This document shows, one piece after another, positions 8,603 to 18,015 of a stretch of DNA of 64,000 bases. The notes beneath the pieces were generated by a model that was not told the DNA's origin, did no database searches, and saw only the letters and a program-made list of their open reading frames with translations. The stretch covers positions 62,001 to 126,000 of the forward strand of contig CAWGPM010000001.1 in NCBI GenBank assembly GCA_963824415.1, in the 5' to 3' direction. Numbering within the stretch: position 1 is the stretch's first letter; every line of letters starts with the position of its first letter. The translations under genes were made by a program, and so were the position numbers. The stretch comes from JABDQA01 sp963824415 (GTDB lineage: Bacteria > Desulfobacterota > Desulfobulbia > Desulfobulbales > Desulfocapsaceae).

Positions 8603-9879
8603 GTTCAACCATGGAAGATAATAAACAAAAGCAAGTTGATGTGGCCGTCGAACCGGCCGAAGAACGCAAAAGAGATGTACGCGGCAACCTCGTTGCCGGT
8701 CTTGACATCGGCACCACGAAGATCTGCTGTGTGATCGGAGAAGTGTTCGAGGACGGTGTCGATATCATCGGGGTCGGCACCACGCCGTCGCTGGGTATGC
8801 GCAAAGGCGTGGTGGTCAACATAGAAAGCACGGTGGCCTCGATAAAAAAATCGGTGAAGATGGCCGAAGACCAGGCCGGCTGCGACCTCGAGGCAGTCTA
8901 CGTGGGTATTGCCGGTAATCATATCAAAGGATTCAACAGCCCCGGTATTCTGGCGATCAATGGCCGGGAGATCAAGCAGGCGGATATAACCGAGGTAATC
9001 ACTGCGGCACGCACCGTGAAGATTTCCGAGAACCAGCGGGTCATTCATGTGCTGCCCCAGGAGTATATGGTCGACGACCATACCGGGATTCAGAACCCGC
9101 TGGGCATGACCGGAGTCCGGCTGGTGACCAATGTGCATATCGTTACCGCCGACATCGGGGCGGTACACAACCTGGTCACCTGCTGCAACAAAGCGGGGCT
9201 CGAAGTCGCTGACCTGGTGCTTGAGTCGATCGCCTCGGCCAAGTCGGTACTCGGTCAGGACGAAATGGAAATCGGGGTGGTGCTGGTGGACATCGGCGGC
9301 GGCACCACAGATATCGCGGTGTTTTACGAAGGCACCATCCGGCACACTTGTGAACTCGGTCTCGGCGGACATAACCTGACAAACGATCTGTCCGTCGGAC
9401 TGCGTACACCGCTGGCCGAAGCTGAGCGGCTCAAGGAAGATTACGGCAGCGCGCTGGCCTCGGTCATCAAGCCCAACCATGTGGTCGATGTGCCCTCGGT
9501 CGGCGATCGTGAACCACGGCGGGTCACCCAGAAGGTGCTGGTGGACATCATCGAGGCACGGATGGTCGAAATCCTGGAGATGGTCAACCGGGAACTGCTT
9601 CACTCGGGCCAGAAGAACAGGATCAACGCAGGCGTGGTGCTGACCGGCGGCACCTCACTGCTGGTCAATCTGGTCGACCTGGCCGAGCAGATTTTCGATC
9701 TGCCGGTGCGTATCGGTTATCCGACGGGAATAGGCGGCAAAGTGGACGATGTCTACACACCGCGCTGCACCACTGGCGTTGGCCTGGTGATGTACGGGCG
9801 CGACCACCAGATGAACGCGCTGGATCACGATACCGGCGTGATGAAACGGATGAAAGGACTGATTAAAAAAATCATGTAA
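8599..9879 (+). CDS. ftsA: Cell division protein FtsA
   Basis: FtsA is the actin-like ATPase that tethers FtsZ to the membrane. The phosphate-1 loop GLDIGTTKICCVIGEV is near residue 33 and the phosphate-2 loop VDIGGGTTDIAVF near residue 230. The SHS2 (1C) region lies between them, with GIAGNHIKG. The adenosine motif is LTGGTSLL. The C-terminus, MKRMKGLIKKIM, is a short basic amphipathic helix, the expected membrane-targeting sequence. An N-terminal charged extension of about 30 residues precedes the fold. The start overlaps the ftsQ stop by four bases (ATGA). Confidence 0.97.
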   Translation: MSSTMEDNKQKQVDVAVEPAEERKRDVRGNLVAGLDIGTTKICCVIGEVFEDGVDIIGVGTTPSLGMRKGVVVNIESTVASIKKSVKMAEDQAGCDLEAVYVGIAGNHIKGFNSPGILAINGREIKQADITEVITAARTVKISENQRVIHVLPQEYMVDDHTGIQNPLGMTGVRLVTNVHIVTADIGAVHNLVTCCNKAGLEVADLVLESIASAKSVLGQDEMEIGVVLVDIGGGTTDIAVFYEGTIRHTCELGLGGHNLTNDLSVGLRTPLAEAERLKEDYGSALASVIKPNHVVDVPSVGDREPRRVTQKVLVDIIEARMVEILEMVNRELLHSGQKNRINAGVVLTGGTSLLVNLVDLAEQIFDLPVRIGYPTGIGGKVDDVYTPRCTTGVGLVMYGRDHQMNALDHDTGVMKRMKGLIKKIM

Positions 9880-9996
9880 AAAGGGAGTTTTTTGTTTAAG
9901 CCGGCAGGCTGAGATGCTATAGTTTGTTTTCAAAGGAATCAATTCTCAAATCCTGCCTAAACCTTCAGAATCAAATGATATTGATGGGAGATCTCC

Positions 9997-11289
9997 ATGC
10001 CGTTCAGAATGGCTGAAACAGACAGTGTGGCGGTGGTAAAAGTAATCGGTTTAGGTGGGGGCGGAGGCAACGCCATAAACACCATGGTGGACAACCAGCT
10101 CCAGGGGGTTGAGTTCATTGTGGCTAATACCGATAAACAGGCACTGGACCAATCCAAGGCCGACGTCTGCCTCCAGCTTGGCCCCAGTATCACCAAGGGA
10201 CTCGGTGCGGGCGCCGATCCGGAAACCGGTGCACAGTCGGCCCATGAGTCGATCGAAGAAGTCAAGGCATCACTGGCCGGCAGCGATATGGTCTTCATTA
10301 CCGCCGGTTTGGGTGGGGGCACTGGAACTGGTGCAGCCCCGGTTGTTGCCAAGATCAGCAAGGAACTGGGCGCTTTGACCGTTGCGGTGGTCACCAAGCC
10401 GTTCAGTTTCGAGGGTAAACACCGTCAGCGCAACGCCGAGGAAGGCTGGAAGGAACTGCATAAATATGCCGACACGATCATTACGGTCCCCAACGACCGG
10501 CTGTTGAGCCTGATGCAGAAGACCTCCAAACTTTCCGATATGCTCTCCCTGGCCGATACCGTGCTGCTCCAGGCGGTCAAAGGCATTACCGATCTGATCA
10601 ATGTTCCCGGCCTGATCAATGCGGATTTTGCCGATCTGCGCACGGTTATGAAGGAAGTCGGTCCGGCCATCATGGGTTCGGCCTCGGCAGTCGGCGAGAA
10701 CCGCGCCACCGAAGCCGCCAAGCGGGCCATCGACAACCAGTTGCTCGAAGACGTCGGCATCGACGGCGCCCGTGGCCTGCTGATCAATATCTCCGCCACC
10801 GAGGAAAGTTTCACGATGGCGGAATTCATGGAAGCCTCGGCGCTAATCCAGGCTAAGGTGGATGAGGACGCCAAAGTCGTGATCGGTGCGCTCTACGACG
10901 AAAGCCTGGGTGACGAGCTGCATGTCACTGTTATCGCCACCGGAGTCGGCGACGTCAGTACCGGTGAGACCACCATTGCCCAGGTCGAGGATCTACCCGT
11001 CAGGAAGCATCAGGAGATGCATCATCAGCACATCATCAAACCGACCGAACAGGTCCGGACCCAGCATCCGCTGACGCCAGAGACCGAAAAACAGCCCACC
11101 TTCAAACCGGCGCCGGCCAATAAGGGGCCGGGAATTACCGTACTGCCGGGCTCTAATTTCGATGCTTTCGACAACTTCGGGTCTTCGCGGGGAAGCCGCG
11201 GTATGGACAAGGAAGAACCCAAGCGCGACCAGCGCTTGAGCGAGGACTACTACGAGACGCCGACCTATCTCCGCAAAAAGGCAAACTGA
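9997..11289 (+). CDS. ftsZ: Cell division GTPase FtsZ
   Basis: FtsZ is the tubulin-like GTPase that forms the Z ring. The nucleotide-binding start VIGLGGGGGNAINTM is near residue 16, the tubulin signature GGGTGTG at residues 106-112, and the T7 loop region NADFADLRTVM near residue 205. The C-terminal tail after residue 320 is long and polar, and ends in DYYETPTYLRKKAN, the conserved peptide that binds FtsA and other partners. The ATG at 9997 follows GGGAG with good spacing. A 117-base gap from ftsA leaves room for its own promoter. Confidence 0.98.
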   Translation: MPFRMAETDSVAVVKVIGLGGGGGNAINTMVDNQLQGVEFIVANTDKQALDQSKADVCLQLGPSITKGLGAGADPETGAQSAHESIEEVKASLAGSDMVFITAGLGGGTGTGAAPVVAKISKELGALTVAVVTKPFSFEGKHRQRNAEEGWKELHKYADTIITVPNDRLLSLMQKTSKLSDMLSLADTVLLQAVKGITDLINVPGLINADFADLRTVMKEVGPAIMGSASAVGENRATEAAKRAIDNQLLEDVGIDGARGLLINISATEESFTMAEFMEASALIQAKVDEDAKVVIGALYDESLGDELHVTVIATGVGDVSTGETTIAQVEDLPVRKHQEMHHQHIIKPTEQVRTQHPLTPETEKQPTFKPAPANKGPGITVLPGSNFDAFDNFGSSRGSRGMDKEEPKRDQRLSEDYYETPTYLRKKAN

Positions 11290-11314
11290 GAAGGCACGGT
11301 TGCGCTGAGGTTTC

Positions 11315-13144
11315 TTGAGTCGGGCAAAAAAATCCACTGGACGCAGAACCGCTCAGCGCTCCCCGGGTCTGAACCGGTCTGAGCTGCTCGAACTCGAGAA
11401 GGGCACCTATCACAAAAAATGGACTGATCGGCTGCCGGTCGGTCTCGTCTATCCCAACAGTTACCGGGTCGGCATGTCCAACCTGGGCTATCAGCTTGTC
11501 TATCGTCTGCTCAACCAACATGCACACATTGTCTGCGAACGGCTGTTTCTGCCCGATGGCGCCGGGCCAATGGTGTCGATGGAATCGGGCAGGGTAAGCA
11601 CCGATTTTCCGGTGCTGTTCTGCTCGGTGAGTTTCGAACACGATTATGTCAACCTGGCCCGTTTTTTTCTGCTGGGCGGAATCGAGCCGCTGGCCGCAAG
11701 AAGAAGCGAGCGGATCGAATCCGGCCAGCCGCTGGTGGTCTGCGGCGGTGTTGCAACGTTTATGAACCCGGAGCCGTTGGCCCCGTTTGCAGATCTGATG
11801 GTGATCGGCGAAGCGGAACCGCTTCTGCCGGTTCTGCTCGATCACTTGCTCGATAATCTGCGTGGGCCAAAGTCCGGTGAGCGCGGCGCACTGCTGCAGT
11901 CACTCAACCGGGATCACCCCGGCTTCTATGCCCCCCGCTTCTATCAACCGCACTACAATAGCCAGGACCTATTCAGCGGATTCACCTCGGGAGCTGGCCT
12001 GCCTGAGCGGATTGAAAAAGTATCGCAGCCGGGCCATCAAAGAGCGGCCCACTCGGAGCTGCTCACACCGCAGACGGAATTTGCCGATCTCTATCTGGCC
12101 GAACTGGGCCGGGGCTGTTCCCGGGGCTGTCGATTTTGTGCTGCCGGATTTATCTACCGTCCTCCCCGTCTCTTCGATATCGAGGCGATCCTGCACAGCC
12201 TGAAACAGCGACCCGGTACGATCGACCGGGTCGGGCTGCTCGGTATGGAAATGACCGACACCGATAATCTCGAAACCATTGCTGAACACATCAGCGCCGA
12301 CGGCTGTTCCCTGTCGTTTTCTTCGCTGCGGGCTGACCGCATCTCCGATAGCCTGCTGGACCTTCTGGGCAGCAGCAATTTGAAAAGTGTGGCAATCGCG
12401 CCGGATGGGGCGTCCGAGCGTTTGCGCCGGGTCATCAATAAGCAGCTCACCGAGGCGGACCTGCTCGGAGCCGCTGAAAGACTGACCGAAGCGGGCATCC
12501 ACCGGCTCAAGCTCTACCTGATGATCGGTCTGCCGTCTGAAACCATGGCCGATCTGGAAGAGTTCGTCGGCCTGGTCGGTAAAATGCGGGAGTTGATGAA
12601 CCGGATCGGCCGCAAAAAGAAGCGTCTCAGTCAGTTGAGTATCTCCCTTAACAGTTTTATTCCGAAGCCGTGGACCCCGTTTCAATACCATGCCTACGGC
12701 GTTTCCGAGCAGCTCGAGGTGGGAGTTGGCTGCGCGGGCAGAGACGCGGTGCAGCACATCAGAGCAAAGTTCAGGTTTTTGAAAAAAGCGATCGCGCCGA
12801 TTCCCAACACCCGCATCAAGTCGGATAATCCTGAACAGGAGCTTTTCCAGGCGGTGCTTGCCCGCGGAGACCGCAGACTTGCAGAAGTGTTGCTGAATAT
12901 GGCCGACTCGGGTATATCCTGGAAGCGGGCCATGAAAGACCAGGGGCTGAGGGCAGATTTTTTTGCCACCAGGCAGTATGGGCCGGCAACCCCGCTGCCC
13001 TGGTCGATCATCGATCATTCGATCCACGATGGTTACCTGTGGAACGAGTATCTCCGCTCCTTTGACGAAAAACTGAGCACCGCCTGTGACACTCGCTTTT
13101 GCAGGCGCTGCGGGGTGTGCGATGACCAGACAGCAGCACGATGA
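11315..13144 (+). CDS. Radical SAM protein of unknown function (B12-binding-type N-terminus)
   Basis: The protein has 609 residues from a TTG start. The [4Fe-4S]/SAM cysteine motif is at C268, C272 and C275 in GCSRGCRFCAAGF. The N-terminal part, with VGLVYPNSYRVGMSNLGYQ and VVCGGVATFMNPEPLA, resembles the cobalamin-binding-like fold that precedes the radical SAM core in one uncharacterised family. That family often has a fused or neighbouring DUF2344 protein, which is not seen here. The C-terminus ends in a second cysteine-rich motif, CDTRFCRRCGVC, which may hold another metal centre. The substrate is unknown. It lies 25 bases after ftsZ and overlaps the sensor kinase gene, so it is probably co-transcribed. 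The radical SAM assignment is secure and the function is open. Confidence 0.85.
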   Translation: MSRAKKSTGRRTAQRSPGLNRSELLELEKGTYHKKWTDRLPVGLVYPNSYRVGMSNLGYQLVYRLLNQHAHIVCERLFLPDGAGPMVSMESGRVSTDFPVLFCSVSFEHDYVNLARFFLLGGIEPLAARRSERIESGQPLVVCGGVATFMNPEPLAPFADLMVIGEAEPLLPVLLDHLLDNLRGPKSGERGALLQSLNRDHPGFYAPRFYQPHYNSQDLFSGFTSGAGLPERIEKVSQPGHQRAAHSELLTPQTEFADLYLAELGRGCSRGCRFCAAGFIYRPPRLFDIEAILHSLKQRPGTIDRVGLLGMEMTDTDNLETIAEHISADGCSLSFSSLRADRISDSLLDLLGSSNLKSVAIAPDGASERLRRVINKQLTEADLLGAAERLTEAGIHRLKLYLMIGLPSETMADLEEFVGLVGKMRELMNRIGRKKKRLSQLSISLNSFIPKPWTPFQYHAYGVSEQLEVGVGCAGRDAVQHIRAKFRFLKKAIAPIPNTRIKSDNPEQELFQAVLARGDRRLAEVLLNMADSGISWKRAMKDQGLRADFFATRQYGPATPLPWSIIDHSIHDGYLWNEYLRSFDEKLSTACDTRFCRRCGVCDDQTAAR

Positions 13145-14579
13145 TACCGGGCCGGCCCTGGAACCGCCCCAGAAGGCCGATGCCGGACTGCAGTCCTTTA
13201 CTCTGGTCAAGTACTTTTCCTTTTTCGCGCTGGGCGCCATCCTGATTTTTACCATGGCCCTTTCCTGGATCATCTCCAATCATGCCCGTGACGTCATGCT
13301 CAAGCAGAGCGAGGAATATTCGCTGCTGCTGGCCGGCAATCTGAACCAGCAGGTATTCAGACGTTTCGTTTTACCGGCGGTGGTTCGCTATGGGCGCATC
13401 GCACTGAGAAACCCGGAACAGTTCGACTATCTCGACCGGATCATTTCCGGCCTGATTCAGGGGCTGGCAATCGATTCGGTGACGATCTACGATTCCAGTG
13501 AAAATGTCATATCCTATTCAACGGTGCCCGGACTGGTCGGTATACGCGACAAGGGCGGTATCGAATATGAACGGGCCCTGAAGGGCACCGCAAATTCAAG
13601 GTTCATCTACAGCGGTACGGTTTGGAGCCTGCTCTCGGCCGATCCGCAGATTAGCTGCCAGCTCAAGACCTTTATCCCGTTCAGGCAGGTCAAGGAGAGC
13701 GGCGAAGCGGGCGAGGCGATCATGGGGGTTATCGAGATCGTCAAGGACCTGTCCCGTGACTACACCGCGATCCTCAAGCTGCAGAGCCGCATCATCATGG
13801 TGTCCCTGGCGGTGGGGCTGGTGCTCTTTCTGGTACTGAGAAGCATCGTCAGCCGGGCAGGGCGGATTCTCGAGCGGCGCACCGTGGAGCGCTTGCGGCT
13901 CGAGGAGCAGCTCAATAAAACCGAACGGCTGGCCCATCTCGGTACGATGGTGGCAACGGTATCGCATGAGATCAAGAGTCCGCTCGGTATCGTGCGCTCG
14001 ACCGGTGAGATCCTCAAGAAACGGATCGAAAAGGTGGCGCCGGGCAACGAAAACCTGGCCCAGATCATCGTCGATGAGACCAGCCGGCTCAACACCATCG
14101 TCACCGAATTTCTCGATTTTGCCAGGCCCCAGGAACCCAAACTCAAGGCCCATGATCTGCATCAGATTCTCAATCGCGCCGTCGATTTTATCCGCCCTGC
14201 CGCCGAGAAACAAGAGATCGCAATCCAGACACGCCTGCATCCCGAGCCGCTTGTCAGACCGGTCGACGAGGACATGATCTATCGCGTATTTTTCAATATT
14301 CTGCTCAACGCGATTCAGGCGATGCCCGACGGTGGCACCCTCTCAGTCGAGACAGGAGTGGACACCGATCAATCAGTCTATGTTGGTTTTTCAGACAACG
14401 GTCCCGGCCTGTCAGAAGAAAAAATCGACCACATCTTCCAGCCGTTTTTCACCGATAAAATCAAGGGTACCGGTCTTGGTCTTGCCATAGTAAAGAATAT
14501 CATCGATATACACGGGGCCGAGATCGAAGTGGAAAGTAAAGAGCATGAAGGAACCTGTTTCACCATCATCTTCCCCTGA
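13122..14579 (+). CDS. Membrane sensor histidine kinase
   Basis: The protein reads as a two-membrane-segment sensor kinase. The first segment is at about residues 31-51 (FFALGAILIFTMALSWII), followed by an extracytoplasmic domain of about 170 residues. The second segment is at about 224-243 (IIMVSLAVGLVLFLVLRS), then the HisKA box with phospho-acceptor His282 in TVSHEIKSPL, the N box NILLNAIQAM, and the G boxes DNGPGL and GTGLGLAIVKNI. The arrangement is like NtrB/ZraS-type kinases. No response regulator gene is adjacent. I chose the ATG at 13122, preceded by GGGGTG, over a GTG at 13086. The 3' end overlaps the ABC gene, so regulation of, or by, metal transport is possible but unproven. Confidence 0.88.
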   Translation: MTRQQHDDTGPALEPPQKADAGLQSFTLVKYFSFFALGAILIFTMALSWIISNHARDVMLKQSEEYSLLLAGNLNQQVFRRFVLPAVVRYGRIALRNPEQFDYLDRIISGLIQGLAIDSVTIYDSSENVISYSTVPGLVGIRDKGGIEYERALKGTANSRFIYSGTVWSLLSADPQISCQLKTFIPFRQVKESGEAGEAIMGVIEIVKDLSRDYTAILKLQSRIIMVSLAVGLVLFLVLRSIVSRAGRILERRTVERLRLEEQLNKTERLAHLGTMVATVSHEIKSPLGIVRSTGEILKKRIEKVAPGNENLAQIIVDETSRLNTIVTEFLDFARPQEPKLKAHDLHQILNRAVDFIRPAAEKQEIAIQTRLHPEPLVRPVDEDMIYRVFFNILLNAIQAMPDGGTLSVETGVDTDQSVYVGFSDNGPGLSEEKIDHIFQPFFTDKIKGTGLGLAIVKNIIDIHGAEIEVESKEHEGTCFTIIFP

Positions 14580-15240
14580 CCCCGATCAACTTATCGTTAG
14601 CGGACTGCGGTTCGGCTCCCAGGGACCGTACGATTTCAGCCTGGCACCAGGCATGTGCTGCGGCCTAAGCGGTGTTTCCGGCAGCGGCAAGACGCTGTTG
14701 CTGAGAGCCATTGCTGATCTGGATGAACATCAGGGTGAGTGTTTGCTCAACGGCATCTCCAGCAGTGCCTACCCGGCTTTCGAGTGGCGCAGCCGGGTGG
14801 CGCTGGTGCCGGCGGAATCGCGCTGGTGGCACGAGCTGGTGGGCGATCATCTGATTTACCGGGACGGTGAAAAACGGGCAGTGGACCTGCTTGTGTCCTG
14901 CGGCTTTGGCGCCGAGGTGCTGAACTGGCAGGTGCAGCGTCTTTCAACCGGGGAAAAGCAGCGCCTCAGCGTGGTCCGGGCACTTCTCAGAGAGCCGTCC
15001 GTGCTGCTGCTCGACGAGATTGGCTCAAGTCTTGATGGGGACAGCGAGCTGCTCCTCGAACAGATGCTCATGGACTATCGCAGGCGCAGGCGGGCCTCGA
15101 TCCTTTGGGTCAGCCACAGTCCCGGGCAACTGGCCCGGGTGGCTGATACTTTGCTGGTTCTGCATCCCGACCGCCTCGAGGCGGTGCAGGAAGTTAGCCA
15201 GAATCAGTTCGCCCAAAAGAACCAGGAGGTGAGCCCATGA
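14545..15240 (+). CDS. fetA: ABC transporter ATP-binding protein, FetA (YbbL) type
   Basis: The ATPase has 231 residues. The Walker A motif is SGVSGSGKTLLLR near residue 40. The signature is LSTGEKQRLS (SGG replaced by STG), and Walker B is SVLLLDEIGSSLD. It overlaps the kinase gene by 35 bases upstream and the UPF0014/FetB permease by four bases downstream. In E. coli, FetAB is reported to export iron and help resist oxidative stress. The symbol is given by this pairing and by the short, single-domain form. The transported substrate cannot be read from the sequence. Confidence 0.8.
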   Translation: MKEPVSPSSSPDPDQLIVSGLRFGSQGPYDFSLAPGMCCGLSGVSGSGKTLLLRAIADLDEHQGECLLNGISSSAYPAFEWRSRVALVPAESRWWHELVGDHLIYRDGEKRAVDLLVSCGFGAEVLNWQVQRLSTGEKQRLSVVRALLREPSVLLLDEIGSSLDGDSELLLEQMLMDYRRRRRASILWVSHSPGQLARVADTLLVLHPDRLEAVQEVSQNQFAQKNQEVSP

Positions 15241-16049
15241 ATGTTGCAGTTCTCTCCGCACTGGATCTATCGATTGCCGCAGCCCTGGTGGTGCTGCTGG
15301 CTCTGCTCAGCTTCAGGCTCAAACTCGGCCTCGCTGCCCAGATGCTCATCGCCGCGCTGCGCATGATCATTCAATTGCTGCTGGTCGGCATGGTGCTGCA
15401 GTTTCTTTTTGCCAACAGTTCGCTCTGGCTGGTGATTCTGATTTCGATGGTTATGCTGCTGGCGGCCGGTCGGGAGGTGCGCTCCAGGGCGAAGCGCAAA
15501 ATCAGGGGGCCGATCGGTTACGGAGTCGGCGTCGGCTCGATGTTCATATCTTCATTTTCCATCGCGGTGCTGGCGCTGCTGGTCATTCTGCAGCAGGATC
15601 CGTGGTACGAGCCGCGTTATGCAATTCCCTTTCTGGGTATGCTGCTCGGCAATACCATGACCGGCATCGCGCTGGCGGTTGATCGAATGACCAGTTTATT
15701 CCATGAGCAGAAAGAGGCTGTCGAACAGCGGCTGATGCTCGGGGAAACAAAGGGTGAAGCGGGGGCCGATATCCGCCGGGACTGCATGCGCGCCGGCATG
15801 ATCCCGCTGATCAATTCGATGGCAGCAGCCGGCCTGGTCAGTCTGCCCGGCATGATGACCGGTCAGATCCTTGGTGGTACTCCACCAATGGAGGCAGTCA
15901 AGTACCAGCTCCTGATCATGTTCCTTATTGGGGCAGGTACCGGTTTCGGGGTGATCTGTTCGATTCTGATGATACAGAACCATCTCTTTGATGAGCGTCA
16001 CCGGCTGCGACTGGACCGGCTGCTGCCTTTGCAGCCGCGTAATCGTTAG
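15237..16049 (+). CDS. fetB: ABC permease of UPF0014 family, FetB (YbbM) type
   Basis: This is a 270-residue polytopic membrane protein with about seven hydrophobic segments. Family motifs are RMIIQLLLVG in the first third, VPF-like RYAIPFLGMLLGNTMTGIAL in the middle, and the AMIPLINSM-type stretch RAGMIPLINSMAAAGLVSLPGMMTGQILGG. These match the UPF0014/FetB family. The ATG overlaps the stop of the ATPase gene (ATGA), so the two form a two-gene transporter unit. Iron export is the known role in E. coli. Here it is inferred by family. Confidence 0.86.
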   Translation: MNVAVLSALDLSIAAALVVLLALLSFRLKLGLAAQMLIAALRMIIQLLLVGMVLQFLFANSSLWLVILISMVMLLAAGREVRSRAKRKIRGPIGYGVGVGSMFISSFSIAVLALLVILQQDPWYEPRYAIPFLGMLLGNTMTGIALAVDRMTSLFHEQKEAVEQRLMLGETKGEAGADIRRDCMRAGMIPLINSMAAAGLVSLPGMMTGQILGGTPPMEAVKYQLLIMFLIGAGTGFGVICSILMIQNHLFDERHRLRLDRLLPLQPRNR

Positions 16050-16269
16050 GATTTTTCCAGACTGCTGATTTCTGGAGACGGTGCATCGCAGGGGCTCGTT
16101 TGTGTTTGCCGCGGCAGACGGGGAAACCATTATCATACACACATCAGATATGGATAGCTTTGGCAAAAGTGGACTTGAAAATCGGCGCCTGTGGTGTTCA
16201 TATGCTAATAACTGAAATCGTGTGATTCGTTTTAATTAACAGCAAGGAAAAACAGGTAATATTACGGCT

Positions 16270-18000
16270 ATGGGCAGAAAAGTCATTGTGGTGGGAGCGG
16301 TTGCAGCCGGTCCAAAGGCGGCGGTCCGGGTGAAGCGGCTGGACCCGGATGCAGAGGTGGTGCTGATCGACCAGGATAGTCTGATTAGCTATGGCGGGTG
16401 CGGCATACCGTACTATGTGGGCGGCGATGTGGCTGATGAAAAAGAGCTGCGCTCGACCAGCTTTCACATGCTCAGGGATAAGTACTTTTTTGAAGAGGCC
16501 AAGGGGGTAAAGACCTTGACCTCGACCCGGGTAACCGCTGTCAACCGGGCAGATAAGACGGTTGCCACCGAGCATGTGGAAACTGGAGAAAAGCTCGATA
16601 TCGCATATGATACCCTGATGCTGGCCACCGGCAGTGAGCCGGTCATGCCGCCGCTTGCAGGCCTTGAACAGGACAGGGTCTTCAGCGTCAACAACCTGCA
16701 CAAAGCAATTGCCATAAAAGAGCTGGTGGCCCGCGGGCAGGTTGGCAAGGCTGCGATCATCGGCGGCGGTGCGATTGGTATCGAGATGGCCGAGGCCTTC
16801 AAGGATCTCTGGGGCATCGATGCGGCGCTGGTGGAACTGCAGGATCAACTGCTGCCCAACCTGGTGGACTGGGAGATGGCCGATATCCTGGCCAAACATC
16901 TGCGTGACAACGGCCTGGAAATCTATCTGGGTGAGGCCGCCACCGAAATCATCTCGGACGGCTCCGGCAGAGCCTGCGGGGTGCGCACTGACAAACGCGA
17001 GATTCAGGCCGATCTGGTGATCATGGCCGTCGGTGTCAGGCCGCGCTCGCAGCTTGCCGCAGATGCCGGCCTGCACGTTTCACGCAGCGGCGCGATCGTG
17101 GTCAACGAGCACATGCAGACCTCCGACCCGGACATTTACGCCGCCGGCGACTGTGTGGAAATCACCAATCTGGTTTCCGGCCGCAAGTTCTTCGCGCCAC
17201 TTGGTTCTCTGGCCAACAAGCAGGGTCGGGTGGCCGGCGACAATATCTGCAACATTCCCTCGACCTTTAAAGGCGGCGTCGGCAGTTTTATCATGAAGGG
17301 GTTCGACATGAGCATCGGTTCGGCGGGCCTGACCCTGAAGGATGCCAGGCAGGCCGGCTATGATGCCGATATTTCACTGACTTCACCGATCGACCGGGCT
17401 CATTTCTATCCAACCCAGGCGGTCAGTTGTTTTCTGATGGTTTTCGATCGCCGAACCAGGCGGGTACTCGGGCTGCAGGGTATCGGACCGATGGGAGACG
17501 GCATTCTGGCCCGGATAAACGGTGCCGCCCCGCTGCTTTGCGAAGGGGGCAGCATCGAGGATTTCAATAATATCGAAATGGCCTATTCACCGCCCTTTTC
17601 TGCTGCGATCGATTCGATCAATGCCGCTGCCTATGTGGCGGAAAATCTCTGCGATCAGCGTATGCGCAAGATCGATATGCGTGAATTCTTTGCCTATATG
17701 GATGCGCCTGAGAGCCGGCCGGACTGGGTCATGCTCGATGTGCGACATCCGAAGCAGGTGGCCCCGTTTATCGAGAAATTCGGACCCGAGCGCTGGCTGT
17801 CACTGCCCTACGACGAGATCCGCAGGCGTTATGCGGAGCTGCCAACGGATAAAAAAATGATAATCATCTGCAATGCCGGATCGAGGTCGTACGAGGTCCA
17901 ACGCTTTCTCGATTACCACGGTCTGGATAACAATACGGTACTGGCCGGCGGTATCAATGTGGTGCGCAGGATGAATGTGGACTGGTTGCCGCAGCCCTGA
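16270..18000 (+). CDS. FAD/NAD disulfide oxidoreductase fused to rhodanese (CoA-disulfide/persulfide reductase type)
   Basis: The N-terminal two-dinucleotide-binding flavoprotein (residues about 1-450) has the FAD loop VVGAVAAGPKAAVRVKRL and single redox Cys44 in SYGGCGIPYYVGG. Its NAD loop is AIIGGGAIGIEMAE, and the second FAD motif is IYAAGDCVEI. The C-terminal 110 residues form a rhodanese domain with active-loop cysteine in IICNAGSRSYEV. Single-cysteine flavoproteins fused to rhodanese include CoA-disulfide reductases and NADH-dependent persulfide reductases, which act on CoA or sulfane sulfur. The FAD loop departs from the usual GGVAGG form (GAVAAGP), and the C44 context differs from FANCGLP, so this is a divergent subgroup. 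It is a single gene with a 220-base gap upstream and a paralogue at 57169-58830. Confidence 0.87.
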   Translation: MGRKVIVVGAVAAGPKAAVRVKRLDPDAEVVLIDQDSLISYGGCGIPYYVGGDVADEKELRSTSFHMLRDKYFFEEAKGVKTLTSTRVTAVNRADKTVATEHVETGEKLDIAYDTLMLATGSEPVMPPLAGLEQDRVFSVNNLHKAIAIKELVARGQVGKAAIIGGGAIGIEMAEAFKDLWGIDAALVELQDQLLPNLVDWEMADILAKHLRDNGLEIYLGEAATEIISDGSGRACGVRTDKREIQADLVIMAVGVRPRSQLAADAGLHVSRSGAIVVNEHMQTSDPDIYAAGDCVEITNLVSGRKFFAPLGSLANKQGRVAGDNICNIPSTFKGGVGSFIMKGFDMSIGSAGLTLKDARQAGYDADISLTSPIDRAHFYPTQAVSCFLMVFDRRTRRVLGLQGIGPMGDGILARINGAAPLLCEGGSIEDFNNIEMAYSPPFSAAIDSINAAAYVAENLCDQRMRKIDMREFFAYMDAPESRPDWVMLDVRHPKQVAPFIEKFGPERWLSLPYDEIRRRYAELPTDKKMIIICNAGSRSYEVQRFLDYHGLDNNTVLAGGINVVRRMNVDWLPQP

Positions 18001-18015
18001 AGGATGTCAGGGCAT

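Noticed and set aside
11969..13279. 436-codon minus-strand frame opposite the radical SAM gene
   Set aside because: It lies wholly antisense to a protein with a clear CxxxCxxC motif, and has no features of its own.
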